Source of the DNA: Collinsella sp. AF33-16
GTDB lineage: Bacteria; Actinomycetota; Coriobacteriia; Coriobacteriales; Coriobacteriaceae
Assembly: GCF_003475325.1 (NCBI RefSeq)
Contig: NZ_QRQC01000032.1
Location: forward strand, 1 to 16,787
Direction: 5' to 3'
DNA: 16,787 nt
Shown here piece by piece: positions 7,453-14,399 of the stretch; positions within the stretch are counted from its first letter, which is position 1, and each line of letters opens with the position of its first letter. A program made the translations under genes and the position numbers. The notes beneath the pieces are model-generated. The model saw only the letters and a list, made by a program, of their open reading frames with translations, was not told the DNA's origin and did not search any database.

Positions 7453-8838
7453 CTACGCCGTCAACGGCGCCGGCTCATGCGGCTCGCCGTTCAGCTCGAC
7501 GATGACCTGCGTTCCCACGCCCTCCTGGGACTTCACGCGCATGCCGGAATCTTCTCCGTAAAAGAAATGGATGCGCTGAAGCACGTTAAAGAGCGCCAGG
7601 CCGCAACCTCGCTTGACGGAGCCGTCGGCGGTAATGCTCTCGGGCTCCTCTCGGCGATGTTGCTCAAACAGATGCGCGCAGACCTCTTCGCTCATACCGA
7701 TGCCGTCGTCCTCGACGATGATCTCCAAACCGTCATCGGTCTCGAAAGCCCTAACATGAATAGAAAGCGGCTCGGTCTCGCGCTGCGCGTGCTTGATGCA
7801 GTTTTCGAGCAACGGCTGCAAGATAAACGGCGGCACCATGCAATCGCGCACCTCAAAGTCGATATCGACCGAGACGCGCAGACGGCCGTCGCCATAACGA
7901 GCCTGCATAAGATTGATATAGCGAGTGCCCTGTTCCACCTCGTGCTCGAGCGTTGTGAGGGTATCGGAATCAGAAAGCGTCTGACGGTAGTAATTGGAAA
8001 AGTCGATCAGCAGCGACCTGGCCTTGTCCGGCTCGGTACGTACGAGCGACACGATGGTGCTGATGGTATTGAATAGAAAATGAGGATCGACCTGCGATTG
8101 CAAGGCGCGCAGCTCCACGCGGGCCGTAAGCTCGTCCTGGCGCTCGAGCTCAAAGCTTGCAAGCTGCGTGGAAATGAGGTCGGCAAAGCCCGAGGCAAGC
8201 GCCGTCTGGCGCATATCGATGCTGCTCAGACGGGGATAATACAGCTCGAGCGTGCCCACGCAATGCCCGCGCACGGTGAGTGGTGCGACGATACCGGCGC
8301 GCAGGCGCGGAAAGTAGCCACCTGTCTCGGTCGAGGCATCGCGCGAGAAAACGCTTTGCTCACCGCTGTTGATCACGTTGAGCGTAGTCCGCAGTACCAC
8401 CGGGGTGCCCGCGGGGCATTTTGCCGAGTCCTCGCCCCAGCTTGCCAACACCTGCTTGCCGTCGGTAAAGCAGATGGCAGAGGCGATAGTTTCGGACAGG
8501 ATGATCTTAGAGGCGCCCAGGGCAGCTTCGGGCGTAAGGCCGCGCGACGTGTAGGCGAATATTTTTGAAGCGATGGCGAGCGTGCGGTCGGTTGCGCTCG
8601 ATGTGAGGTCATCGGGAACGACAAAGACGTACGAGAAGAAGAAGCACAGCATGACCAAGCCGGCAATGACGACAACGGCCGGAACAGGATTGGGATTATC
8701 GGTTAGATCCCAGATGAGCAGCAGGATAAGCAGCGGAACGACAATACCGAGCAAGATGGCTTGAACCACATGCTGAGCGGTACGAAAGACCTTGGTAGAG
8801 TTGTAGCTCTTGCCCAGAATCAGCCTATTGAGATCCAC
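7453..8838 (-). CDS. LytS-like sensor histidine kinase (system 2)
   Basis: A 461-residue membrane kinase with two hydrophobic helices (about 23-44 and 52-73), a GAF-like region (about 85-225), a phospho-acceptor motif reading D-P-H253-F-L-F-N and a HATPase domain with N-box E345-N346, E376-D-D-G-I-G-M and GCGLALFNV. Two canonical asparagines are aspartate here (NPHFLFN and DNGxG), yet the catalytic histidine and N-box are intact, so it is probably active. I chose GTG at 8838: AAGGAG ends 6 bases before it. An ATG two codons earlier abuts that site with no spacing, and longer readings would translate through a terminator hairpin (8872-8898). The LytTR partner follows by 38 bases. Confidence 0.9.
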   Translation of the reverse strand: MDLNRLILGKSYNSTKVFRTAQHVVQAILLGIVVPLLILLLIWDLTDNPNPVPAVVVIAGLVMLCFFFSYVFVVPDDLTSSATDRTLAIASKIFAYTSRGLTPEAALGASKIILSETIASAICFTDGKQVLASWGEDSAKCPAGTPVVLRTTLNVINSGEQSVFSRDASTETGGYFPRLRAGIVAPLTVRGHCVGTLELYYPRLSSIDMRQTALASGFADLISTQLASFELERQDELTARVELRALQSQVDPHFLFNTISTIVSLVRTEPDKARSLLIDFSNYYRQTLSDSDTLTTLEHEVEQGTRYINLMQARYGDGRLRVSVDIDFEVRDCMVPPFILQPLLENCIKHAQRETEPLSIHVRAFETDDGLEIIVEDDGIGMSEEVCAHLFEQHRREEPESITADGSVKRGCGLALFNVLQRIHFFYGEDSGMRVKSQEGVGTQVIVELNGEPHEPAPLTA

Positions 8839-8844
8839 CGTCAT

Positions 8845-8850
8845 CTCCTT
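8845..8850 (-). promoter_or_regulatory. Ribosome binding site that sets a GTG start
   Basis: AAGGAG on the minus strand lies directly against an in-frame ATG (8844-8842) but six bases before GTG (8838-8836). The spacing favours the GTG as the true start of the sensor kinase. Confidence 0.65.
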
Positions 8851-8871
8851 CTTACTGACGCACCCCATAGC

Positions 8872-8898
8872 AATAAAGAGGGCCGCAAGCGACCCTCT
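8872..8898 (-). terminator. Intrinsic terminator after the amidohydrolase gene
   Basis: On the minus strand AGAGGGTCGC and GCGGCCCTCT form a stem (with one U-G pair) followed by TTTATT. It lies about 60 bases after the amidohydrolase stop and 34 bases before the kinase start, so it separates the metabolic genes from the signalling genes. Confidence 0.72.
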
Positions 8899-8956
8899 CC
8901 ATTGCATTATGCAATCAAAAACTGTGTTTTACATCCAGCCATCGACAAACGGTATC

Positions 8957-10234
8957 TTAGGCGCTGTATTTGTTGGCCTCGCCAAAGGTGCCAGCCTCGA
9001 CGATCCAGCCGTCCTTCATGATGACGTCCATGTTGTCGGTGTTGAGCACGTGGATGTCGGCGGCGACGTCACCGTTGACGACCAGCAGGTCGGCGCACTT
9101 GCCGGCCTCGATGGAACCGGTCTCGTCCTCGATGTGGCACATCTTGGCACCGTTGAGGGTGGCGCAGGTGATGGTCTCGACCGGGGTGAAGCCGATCTTG
9201 TCGACAAACTCGTACATCTCCTCGATGGAGCAGGTGCCGTACGGGGTGACGAAGGAGAAGGAGTCGGAGCCGATCGTCATGACGACGCCGCGCTTCTTGG
9301 CCTCGCGCAGGCAGTCGTAGTTGCGCTGCAGCTCCTTCTCGACCAGGGTGCCCTCGTACTTGTCGTGCAGCTCGGGGACGTAGACGGGCGGATAGGTGGC
9401 GTACCAGGTGGGCAGGAAGGCGATCGTCGGGGTGAAGAAGGTGCCCTGCTCGGCCATGAGGTCCATGGTGCGCTCATCGATATCGAAGCCGTGAATCAGC
9501 TGCTCGCAGCCAAAGCGAACGGAATCGTAGGCAGCGGCGTGGTTGTTGTAGCAGTGGCTCCACACGGGGATGCCGACCATCTTTGCCTCTTCGACCACGG
9601 CCTGGATCTCCTCGGAGCAATAGTGCTGGTCGCGACCGGAGTCCCAGCGCCAGATGCCGCCACCGGTAGCCCAGATCTTGATGGCATCGGGGTTCTCGCG
9701 CAGGCGACGACGAACGGCCTTGCGCAGATCCCAAGGACCATCGACCTGGTCGCCCCAGGGGTGGGATTCCTTGTTGAGCTCCTGGGTGCAGTGGTGGGAG
9801 TCGCCGTGACCGGCAACGCGGCAGAAGCCCAGGCCGGTGGCCAGAACGCGCGGGCCCTTAAAGACGCCCTTGTCGATGCAGTCACGGATCTGGATACCAA
9901 AGCGGCCGATCTCGCAGACGGTGGTGAGGCCGTGGGTGAGGCAGTCGTAGGCCTGCTTGACGGCGACGGCCTGCTTCTCGAGGAGCGGCTGCATAACCCA
10001 ATCGGTGTCATCGTCGGTCAGGTTGCCCGAGAAGTGCAGGTGGGTGTCGATCAGGCCGGGAAGGACGGTCTTGCCGGCGGCGTCGATAACCTCAACGCCC
10101 TCGGGAAGGTCCTGCATAGCACCGGCATACTCGATCTTGCCGCTGTCGTCGACGAGAACGAGGGAGTTCTCGACCGGCTCGGCACCGGTACCGTCGATGA
10201 GCTTGCCGCCAACGATTGCATACTTAGTGGACAT
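8957..10234 (-). CDS. Metal-dependent amidohydrolase, imidazolonepropionase/prolidase-like
   Basis: A 425-residue amidohydrolase-superfamily enzyme at full length. The metal site is complete: H65-x-H67 in LPGLIDTHLHF, K186 (IKIWATGGG, the bridging carboxylated lysine), H227 (WSHCYN), H248 (LIHGFD) and D324 (IGSDSF). The GLGFCRVAGHGD stretch at 134-145 resembles the GHGD motif of imidazolonepropionase-like hydrolases, some of which cleave Xaa-Pro or Xaa-Lys/Arg dipeptides. The substrate here is unknown. It is probably cytoplasmic. AAGGAGG gives a strong start at 10234, just after a 12-bp palindrome. It lies 131 bases behind the APC permease in the same direction without an obvious T-run terminator, so the permease may import its substrate. 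Codons are strongly optimised, suggesting high expression. Confidence 0.87.
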   Translation of the reverse strand: MSTKYAIVGGKLIDGTGAEPVENSLVLVDDSGKIEYAGAMQDLPEGVEVIDAAGKTVLPGLIDTHLHFSGNLTDDDTDWVMQPLLEKQAVAVKQAYDCLTHGLTTVCEIGRFGIQIRDCIDKGVFKGPRVLATGLGFCRVAGHGDSHHCTQELNKESHPWGDQVDGPWDLRKAVRRRLRENPDAIKIWATGGGIWRWDSGRDQHYCSEEIQAVVEEAKMVGIPVWSHCYNNHAAAYDSVRFGCEQLIHGFDIDERTMDLMAEQGTFFTPTIAFLPTWYATYPPVYVPELHDKYEGTLVEKELQRNYDCLREAKKRGVVMTIGSDSFSFVTPYGTCSIEEMYEFVDKIGFTPVETITCATLNGAKMCHIEDETGSIEAGKCADLLVVNGDVAADIHVLNTDNMDVIMKDGWIVEAGTFGEANKYSA

Positions 10235-10244
10235 GGTTCCTCCT

Positions 10245-10256
10245 TATGGATCCATA
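10245..10256 (-). promoter_or_regulatory. Perfect 12-bp palindrome before the amidohydrolase RBS
   Basis: TATGGATCCATA is a perfect palindrome whose end merges with the AAGGAGG ribosome binding site on the minus strand. It could be an operator or a small RNA structure affecting translation, or chance. No motif match is claimed. Confidence 0.25.
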
Positions 10257-10263
10257 TAGTGGG

Positions 10264-10344
10264 CGAGGCCGTGTTGGGTTAAGGCCTCACAAAACTACCC
10301 AAGTGGTGCCGGGTTCGGTGCGCGGAAGAGAGGATCCCGCGCAC
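10264..10344 (-). promoter_or_regulatory. Two hairpins between permease and amidohydrolase genes
   Basis: An 8-bp stem, gtgcgcgg/ccgcgcac (10318-10325 and 10337-10344), and a 6-bp stem, gaggcc/ggcctc (10264-10269 and 10283-10288), lie in the 131-base gap. Neither is followed by a T-run on the minus strand. They may adjust message stability between two co-transcribed genes rather than terminate. Confidence 0.35.
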
Positions 10345-10365
10345 CCGATCCGCCCCGGCTAGGCG

Positions 10366-11817
10366 TTACTTTTTGCGGGAATTGGTGAAGGCCATAAGAG
10401 CCAGGCCAATGGCCAGCCAGCCGATCACGATGCTCCACTCCACCATGTTGAGGGAGGCGGGAGAGAACGGAATCACGAGCAGGCCAATGATGGTGCCGCA
10501 GGCAACGATAGCGAGGCTGATGCCAAACTTGCCGCCGGGCACCTCGTAGGGACGAGGCAGGTCGGGCTCGGTGAAGCGCATGCGCAGGCAAGCGAGGGCG
10601 ACCATGCCGCAGGAGAAGATGAAGGCGAGAGCCGACACGTTGGTCAGAGGGATGAGCATGTTCTTGCCCAGGAACGGACCGACGACGGTGATGACGCCCA
10701 GAACGACGCAGGCGAGCTTGGGAGCGCCGGACTTGGGATCGACCTCGGCGAACTTCTCGGGCAGCTGGCCCTTTCGGCCCATGGCGAGCATGATGCGGCT
10801 CGTGGCGCCGTAGAAGGAGTTCATCGGGCCCATGGGTCCAAGCGTGGCGATGACGAGCATGGCCAGGTACAGGAGCATGTTGATGCCCTTGAGGCAGGCA
10901 AGCGCGGGAACCGGGCTCTTAACGAACTCATGCCAGTCGAGGATGGTGCCGAACGAGTAGATGCAGACCATGTAGAAGCCGCCTGCGGCCAGCAGGGCCA
11001 GGGAGATGATCTTGCCGAACTTGTTCCAGTTGAGGCCCTCGGCCGCTTCCTCAGCCTGCTGAGGAATGGTGTCGAAACCGGCGTAGAAGAACGGGGTCAG
11101 AACCAGGACCGAAACGATGCCTGCGAACAGGCTGGTGCCCTCGGTAGCAGGCTTGCCGCCGCCAGCACCGGTGACCTGGGAGAACACGGGCATGGCGTTG
11201 TCCGGCGAGCCGGTGAACAGCGAGACGCCCATGGCGAGCAGCATGCCGCAGAGCAGGGCCTTGGTCAGGAAGGCCTGCAGCTTGGCGGCCGAGCTGGCAC
11301 CGCGGAAGTTGAGGAAGATGACGTAGGTTGCAAAGCCGAGCGCGATCAGCGTCGGGAACAGGTAAACGTCGGCGCCCAGGATGGTATAGAGCTTGACAGC
11401 ACGCAGCCACTCAAGACCGGGCAGGCTGCCGAACATCTCGGACACGAGGGTCGAGATAGCGATTGCCTCCCACGGGCACAGGATGCCGTTGCCCAGGGCC
11501 AGGAGCCAACCGGTGATATAGCTCAGCGTACGGCCAAAGCTACGATCGACATACTCGACGATGCCGCCCGAGATGGGGATAGCAGCCGTGAGCTCACCGA
11601 AAACAGCTCCGACGGGCACGAGAAAGATTGCACCCAAGAGGAATGCGATCATAGCGGGAACGGGACCGCCGCCCACGACCATCCAGTCGCCGACCTGCAG
11701 AACCCAGCCAGTTCCGATGATGGCACCGAAACCGATGGTGAAGAAGTTCCAGAGCGAAAGCGTTTTCTTCATGCCGCCGTTACCTTCGACTGCAACTTCT
11801 GCGTTCTTGTCCGCCAT
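10366..11817 (-). CDS. APC-superfamily amino-acid permease
   Basis: A 483-residue integral membrane transporter with about twelve hydrophobic helices. The first helix carries the diagnostic GAIIGTGW motif (31-38), the unwound substrate-binding turn of APC permeases, and the second region has the conserved GELTAAIPISGGIVEYVDRSFG pattern starting near residue 74 (reported here by position and key residues G, P, G, G). Substrate is likely an amino acid, amine or related compound; the sequence does not decide which. Start ATG at 11817 follows AAGGAGGGG. It is the first gene of a probable pair with the amidohydrolase and shares its optimised codon use. Two hairpins in its leader (11838-11856 and 11863-11883) could be regulatory. 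Confidence 0.88.
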   Translation of the reverse strand: MADKNAEVAVEGNGGMKKTLSLWNFFTIGFGAIIGTGWVLQVGDWMVVGGGPVPAMIAFLLGAIFLVPVGAVFGELTAAIPISGGIVEYVDRSFGRTLSYITGWLLALGNGILCPWEAIAISTLVSEMFGSLPGLEWLRAVKLYTILGADVYLFPTLIALGFATYVIFLNFRGASSAAKLQAFLTKALLCGMLLAMGVSLFTGSPDNAMPVFSQVTGAGGGKPATEGTSLFAGIVSVLVLTPFFYAGFDTIPQQAEEAAEGLNWNKFGKIISLALLAAGGFYMVCIYSFGTILDWHEFVKSPVPALACLKGINMLLYLAMLVIATLGPMGPMNSFYGATSRIMLAMGRKGQLPEKFAEVDPKSGAPKLACVVLGVITVVGPFLGKNMLIPLTNVSALAFIFSCGMVALACLRMRFTEPDLPRPYEVPGGKFGISLAIVACGTIIGLLVIPFSPASLNMVEWSIVIGWLAIGLALMAFTNSRKK

Positions 11818-11862
11818 TGTTCCCCTCCTTTCCTTATTGACGCCTCTTTGGCGTCACCCCTT

Positions 11863-11890
11863 GCGCGGTCTGTTTTGCCGCGCGCTTTTA
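11863..11890 (+). terminator. Terminator-like hairpin on the plus strand
   Basis: The stem gcgcgg/ccgcgc (11863-11868 and 11878-11883) is followed by gcttttattt on the plus strand. No plus-strand gene lies upstream, so it may block antisense transcription into the surrounding leader or simply be a leader hairpin of the permease message. Confidence 0.35.
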
Positions 11891-11924
11891 TTTCGTGGCT
11901 TTAAGATACGGCCTTGGCACAGCA

Positions 11925-11979
11925 GCGCCGCTTGTGGCTCGACCGAAGGCAGAACTGCAAAACGAGCGGCGCCGTTTTT
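11925..11979 (+). terminator. Second plus-strand hairpin with T-run
   Basis: An 8-bp perfect stem, gcgccgct (11925-11932) and agcggcgc (11965-11972), encloses a 32-base loop and is followed by cgttttt. It could end a short plus-strand RNA starting in this gap. No promoter is identified. Confidence 0.35.
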
Positions 11980-12100
11980 GGGACGAACGGCGGAAGACGT
12001 CATCCGTCTTGGACGCTTTCATCTTGTCTGCTTTTGAATACCTGTTGCCGTGACGCTTGGCGCGCGGCGCGGCAACGTTCATACCATTTGTCAGGCTTTT

Positions 12101-12132
12101 GGCGCACATACCCATGTGTCGCGCCTCTTTTT
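12101..12132 (+). terminator. Plus-strand terminator-like hairpin before the C39 gene
   Basis: ggcg/cgcc and cacat/atgtg form a two-part stem with a tcg bulge (12101-12125), followed by tcttttt. It ends about 40 bases before the start of the C39 peptidase-like gene. It may terminate an upstream RNA or act in that gene's leader. Confidence 0.5.
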
Positions 12133-12173
12133 ATGTAGGATAGACAAGTTACACATGAGGCAAGGTGATTCGA

Positions 12174-13175
12174 ATGGCATACGGATACAATGACGGCGAC
12201 CAACGGCCACAAAGCGTGCGCCTTGCCGGCCGCACCACGCCAACGCCCAGAAGCACCTCCGACAACGGCAACCAGCAGCGCCCCCAAGAGCAGCCCGGGG
12301 CTTCTTCTCGGCAACAAAGCCGTACCGCGCAGCAGTCAGACCGCGTGAGCACGAGCACACGCCAACGCCAGACCGACACATCGCAGCCGCGCCGCTACGA
12401 TTGCCGTACGACCGACCACTACGTTAAGCGCTCCTTTTCGCCACCTCAACGCAATCGCGGCAATTCCGCCCCTCGCCCCGCGTCGCACACCACAAGCCAC
12501 GCACTTCCAGCCCGCCGTCTACGCCTTGCGCTTTGCTCCATTGCCGCCTGCCTCGTCTTTGTGTTTTTGGGATCCTGTATCTCGCACGGATCAGCCGGTC
12601 TTGAGCCCACTGCCGAGGACAAGCTGCTTAAAGCTCCCGTCGCGCCCGGTTACTCCTTTGCGTTCTCGACCCCACGCTCGCAATGGCAGGCCGGCACCAT
12701 GCCCCACATCTACCAAATTGACCCCGCATGGTCGGAGCTGCCCTATGCCGGTGGCACTATTCGCGAAAACGCTTGCGGCCCCACTTGCCTCACCATGGTC
12801 TATATCTTTAAGACCGGCCACACCGATAAGACGCCGGTCGATATATGCGCACTGGCCGAAGCCGGCAACTACGCCCCCACTGGTGCCACCGAGTGGTCGT
12901 TTATGACAGGCGGTGCGTGGCAGCTGGGGCTCAACGGAACACAGCTCTATAACGATTGCGAATCGATTACCCAAGCACTTCGCTCGGGTGCGCCCGTTAT
13001 CGCCGCAGTGCGCCCCGGTACGTTTACCAACGTAGGCCACTACATCGTGCTCTACGGCATCGACGATGCCAACCAGATTGGCGTCTACGACCCCAACTCG
13101 GCCAGCCGCAGCGCCCGTCGCTGGGGCGTCGTAGAGGTCCTTAACGAAATCGAAGCCATGTGGGCCTACTACTAG
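12174..13175 (+). CDS. Membrane-anchored C39-like cysteine peptidase
   Basis: A 333-residue protein. Residues 1-110 are polar and rich in Q, S, T, R and P, with no fold visible. A hydrophobic helix at about 115-133 ends in L-G-S-C135, which looks like a lipobox. The rest is a peptidase C39-like domain (PF13529 type): Y-Q181-I-D-P-A-W near the start, N-A-C201-G-P-T, G288-H289-Y-I-V-L-Y-G and V-Y-D306-P-N. Q, C, H and D/N fit the papain-like catalytic set. The domain should lie outside the cell with the tail inside. Start is ATG at 12174, six bases after AAGGTG; a GTG three codons earlier is less likely. Target unknown: bacteriocin-leader processing is not indicated because no ABC transporter is attached. 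Peptidoglycan or surface protein cleavage is possible. Confidence 0.78.
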   Translation: MAYGYNDGDQRPQSVRLAGRTTPTPRSTSDNGNQQRPQEQPGASSRQQSRTAQQSDRVSTSTRQRQTDTSQPRRYDCRTTDHYVKRSFSPPQRNRGNSAPRPASHTTSHALPARRLRLALCSIAACLVFVFLGSCISHGSAGLEPTAEDKLLKAPVAPGYSFAFSTPRSQWQAGTMPHIYQIDPAWSELPYAGGTIRENACGPTCLTMVYIFKTGHTDKTPVDICALAEAGNYAPTGATEWSFMTGGAWQLGLNGTQLYNDCESITQALRSGAPVIAAVRPGTFTNVGHYIVLYGIDDANQIGVYDPNSASRSARRWGVVEVLNEIEAMWAYY

Positions 13176-13256
13176 TCATTGGGGACAGACTTAAATGAGT
13201 GGTCATTGGGGACGCTCTTGTTTGACTAGTCATTTAAGAACGTCCCTAATGACTAG
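13172..13256. repeat. REP-like inverted repeat of three related 26-bp units
   Basis: Units beginning gtcattggggac occur at 13175 and 13202 in direct orientation, and a third (reading gtcattagggac on the other strand) ends at 13253. The outer two form a long imperfect palindrome (13172-13198 with 13230-13256; 20 of 24 core positions match, plus the outer ctagtcatt/aatgactag arms). It overlaps the stop codon of the C39 gene. The shape and the ggggac motif resemble REP elements tied to REP-associated tyrosine transposases. No such transposase is in the window. Confidence 0.7.
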
Positions 13257-13265
13257 CTGAATAGC

Positions 13266-13298
13266 AAAAGCCCCGCAGTCGGAGCGGACTGCGGGGCT
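13266..13298 (-). terminator. Intrinsic terminator of the carbamate kinase gene
   Basis: A perfect 12-bp stem, agccccgcagtc (13269-13280) and gactgcggggct (13287-13298), with a 6-base loop, is followed on the minus strand by TTTT. It lies 66 bases after the arcC stop codon. Confidence 0.85.
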
Positions 13299-13363
13299 CA
13301 TGAAGAGAGGCTAGTTTGTAGGCGCTTTGCCTGGCGCCCACGAGAGAGGCAACAGAGCAGAGA

Positions 13364-14326
13364 CTACTCGTGGATGCGGGTACCGGAGAGGCCGGCCATG
13401 GTCTCGGCGGCCTTGTCCAGTGCGCCGATGATGCAGGTGCGGCCCTTGCGGGAACGCGCGAACTTGATGGCAGCGCGGACCTTGGGCTCCATGGAACCCT
13501 TGCCAAACTGACCCTCGTCGGCCAGGCGCTCGGCCTCGTCGGCGGTGAGGTCCTCGAGCTCCTCCTGGTTGGGCTTGCCAAAGTTGATGGCGACATGCTC
13601 GACGGCGGTCAGCAGGAACAGAACGTCGGCGTCGCAGTCCTCGGCCAGCAGCTCGCCGCCCAGGTCCTTGTCGATGACGGCGGGAACGCCCTTGTAGCAG
13701 CCCTTGTTCTCGTAGTCGCGGACGACGGGGATGCCGCCGCCACCGCAGGCGATGACGATGAACTCGTTGTCGAGCAGGTTGAGGATGGAGTCAGCCTCGA
13801 CGATCTTCTTGGGATCGGGGGAAGCGACGACGCGACGCCAGCCGCGGCCGGAATCCTCGACGAAGACCTTGGAGGGATCCTCGGCCATGAACTCCTTGGC
13901 CTGCTCCTCGGTGTAGAAGGGGCCGATCGGCTTGGTCGGATTCTTGAACGCGGGATCGTCGGGATCGCACTCGATCTGGGTGACGACGGTGGCGGCGTGC
14001 CAACGCTTATAGCGCTTGTGCATCTCGCGGCCGATGCCCTGCTGCAGGTGGTAGCCGATGTAGCCCTGGGACATGGCGCCGCACTCGGGCAGCGGCATCT
14101 CGGGGGTACCGATGGCATCGTGGGCAGCGGCGAAGGCGTTCTGGATCATGCCGACCTGCGGGCCGTTGCCGTGGGTGATAATGATCTCGTTGCCCTGCTC
14201 GATAAGACCAAGGAGAGCGTGGGCGGTGTTGCTCACGGCCTCGATCTGCTCGACGGGGTTGTTGCCGAGGGCGTTGCCGCCGAGGGCGACGACAATACGA
14301 TCGGGCTTGCCAAGAGGCTTAGACAT
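13364..14326 (-). CDS. arcC: Carbamate kinase
   Basis: A 320-residue cytoplasmic amino-acid-kinase-fold enzyme that makes ATP and carbamate from carbamoyl phosphate and ADP, usually the last step of arginine deiminase, agmatine or allantoin breakdown. Conserved segments are A14-L-G-G-N-A-L, T51-H-G-N-G-P-Q-V-G, K132-P-I-G-P-F-Y (carbamate-kinase specific), A193-C-G-G-G-G-I-P-V, V217-I-D-K-D-L and G277-S-M-E-P-K-V. Start is ATG at 14326, with GAAAGGAT nearby; an in-frame start 12 codons upstream would have its coding read through this site. No deiminase or carbamoyltransferase gene lies next to it in the window. Codons are highly optimised, suggesting strong expression. A hairpin-forming repeat at 14362-14399 lies in its leader. 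Confidence 0.96.
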   Translation of the reverse strand: MSKPLGKPDRIVVALGGNALGNNPVEQIEAVSNTAHALLGLIEQGNEIIITHGNGPQVGMIQNAFAAAHDAIGTPEMPLPECGAMSQGYIGYHLQQGIGREMHKRYKRWHAATVVTQIECDPDDPAFKNPTKPIGPFYTEEQAKEFMAEDPSKVFVEDSGRGWRRVVASPDPKKIVEADSILNLLDNEFIVIACGGGGIPVVRDYENKGCYKGVPAVIDKDLGGELLAEDCDADVLFLLTAVEHVAINFGKPNQEELEDLTADEAERLADEGQFGKGSMEPKVRAAIKFARSRKGRTCIIGALDKAAETMAGLSGTRIHE

Positions 14327-14361
14327 TGCTGGAATCCTTTCTGTAAAAGGCCTACAACCCA

Positions 14362-14399
14362 TTAATAACCCGCGTCCGTGCGATACGCGAGTTTATTAA
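14362..14399 (-). promoter_or_regulatory. Inverted repeat in the carbamate kinase leader
   Basis: ttaataa (14362-14368) and ttattaa (14393-14399) are exact inverted copies, and cgcg at 14371-14374 and 14386-14389 extend the symmetry inward. On the minus strand a TATAAA box (14407-14402) lies just upstream, so the repeat would fall at or just after a transcription start. It may be an operator or a 5' hairpin. I found no convincing -35 box. Confidence 0.35.

Larger units (their letters stand above)
11818..12173. other. Hairpin-rich non-coding region between divergent genes
   Basis: This 356-base region separates the permease (minus) from the C39 peptidase-like gene (plus). I see no convincing gene. 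It holds inverted repeats at 11838-11856 (tgacgcc/ggcgtca), 11863-11883 (gcgcgg/ccgcgc), 11925-11972 (gcgccgct/agcggcgc), 12044-12076 (gttgccg/cggcaac) and 12101-12125. It should contain the promoters of both flanking genes, but no box pair with good spacing stands out. Confidence 0.55.

Noticed and set aside
8920..8935. ACAGTT motif upstream of kinase 2 as a LytTR binding site
   Set aside because: Only one partial match and no second copy at the spacing expected for LytTR dimers.
8810..10282. 490-codon open frame on the plus strand opposite the amidohydrolase
   Set aside because: It is longer than the real gene only because GC-rich codons leave few stops in the complementary frame. It has a Val/Asp/Gly/Leu-biased composition, no motif, and the minus frame has a full catalytic site and a strong ribosome binding site.
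10930..11904. 324-codon plus-strand frame opposite the permease
   Set aside because: Very hydrophilic low-complexity product antisense to a membrane protein, a typical shadow.
11888..12115. 75-codon basic minus-strand frame upstream of the permease
   Set aside because: Only a weak GAGG before its start, no known family, and it overlaps several hairpins; not strong enough to call.
13370..14365. 331-codon plus-strand frame opposite carbamate kinase
   Set aside because: Same cause as above; arcC on the minus strand carries every family motif.
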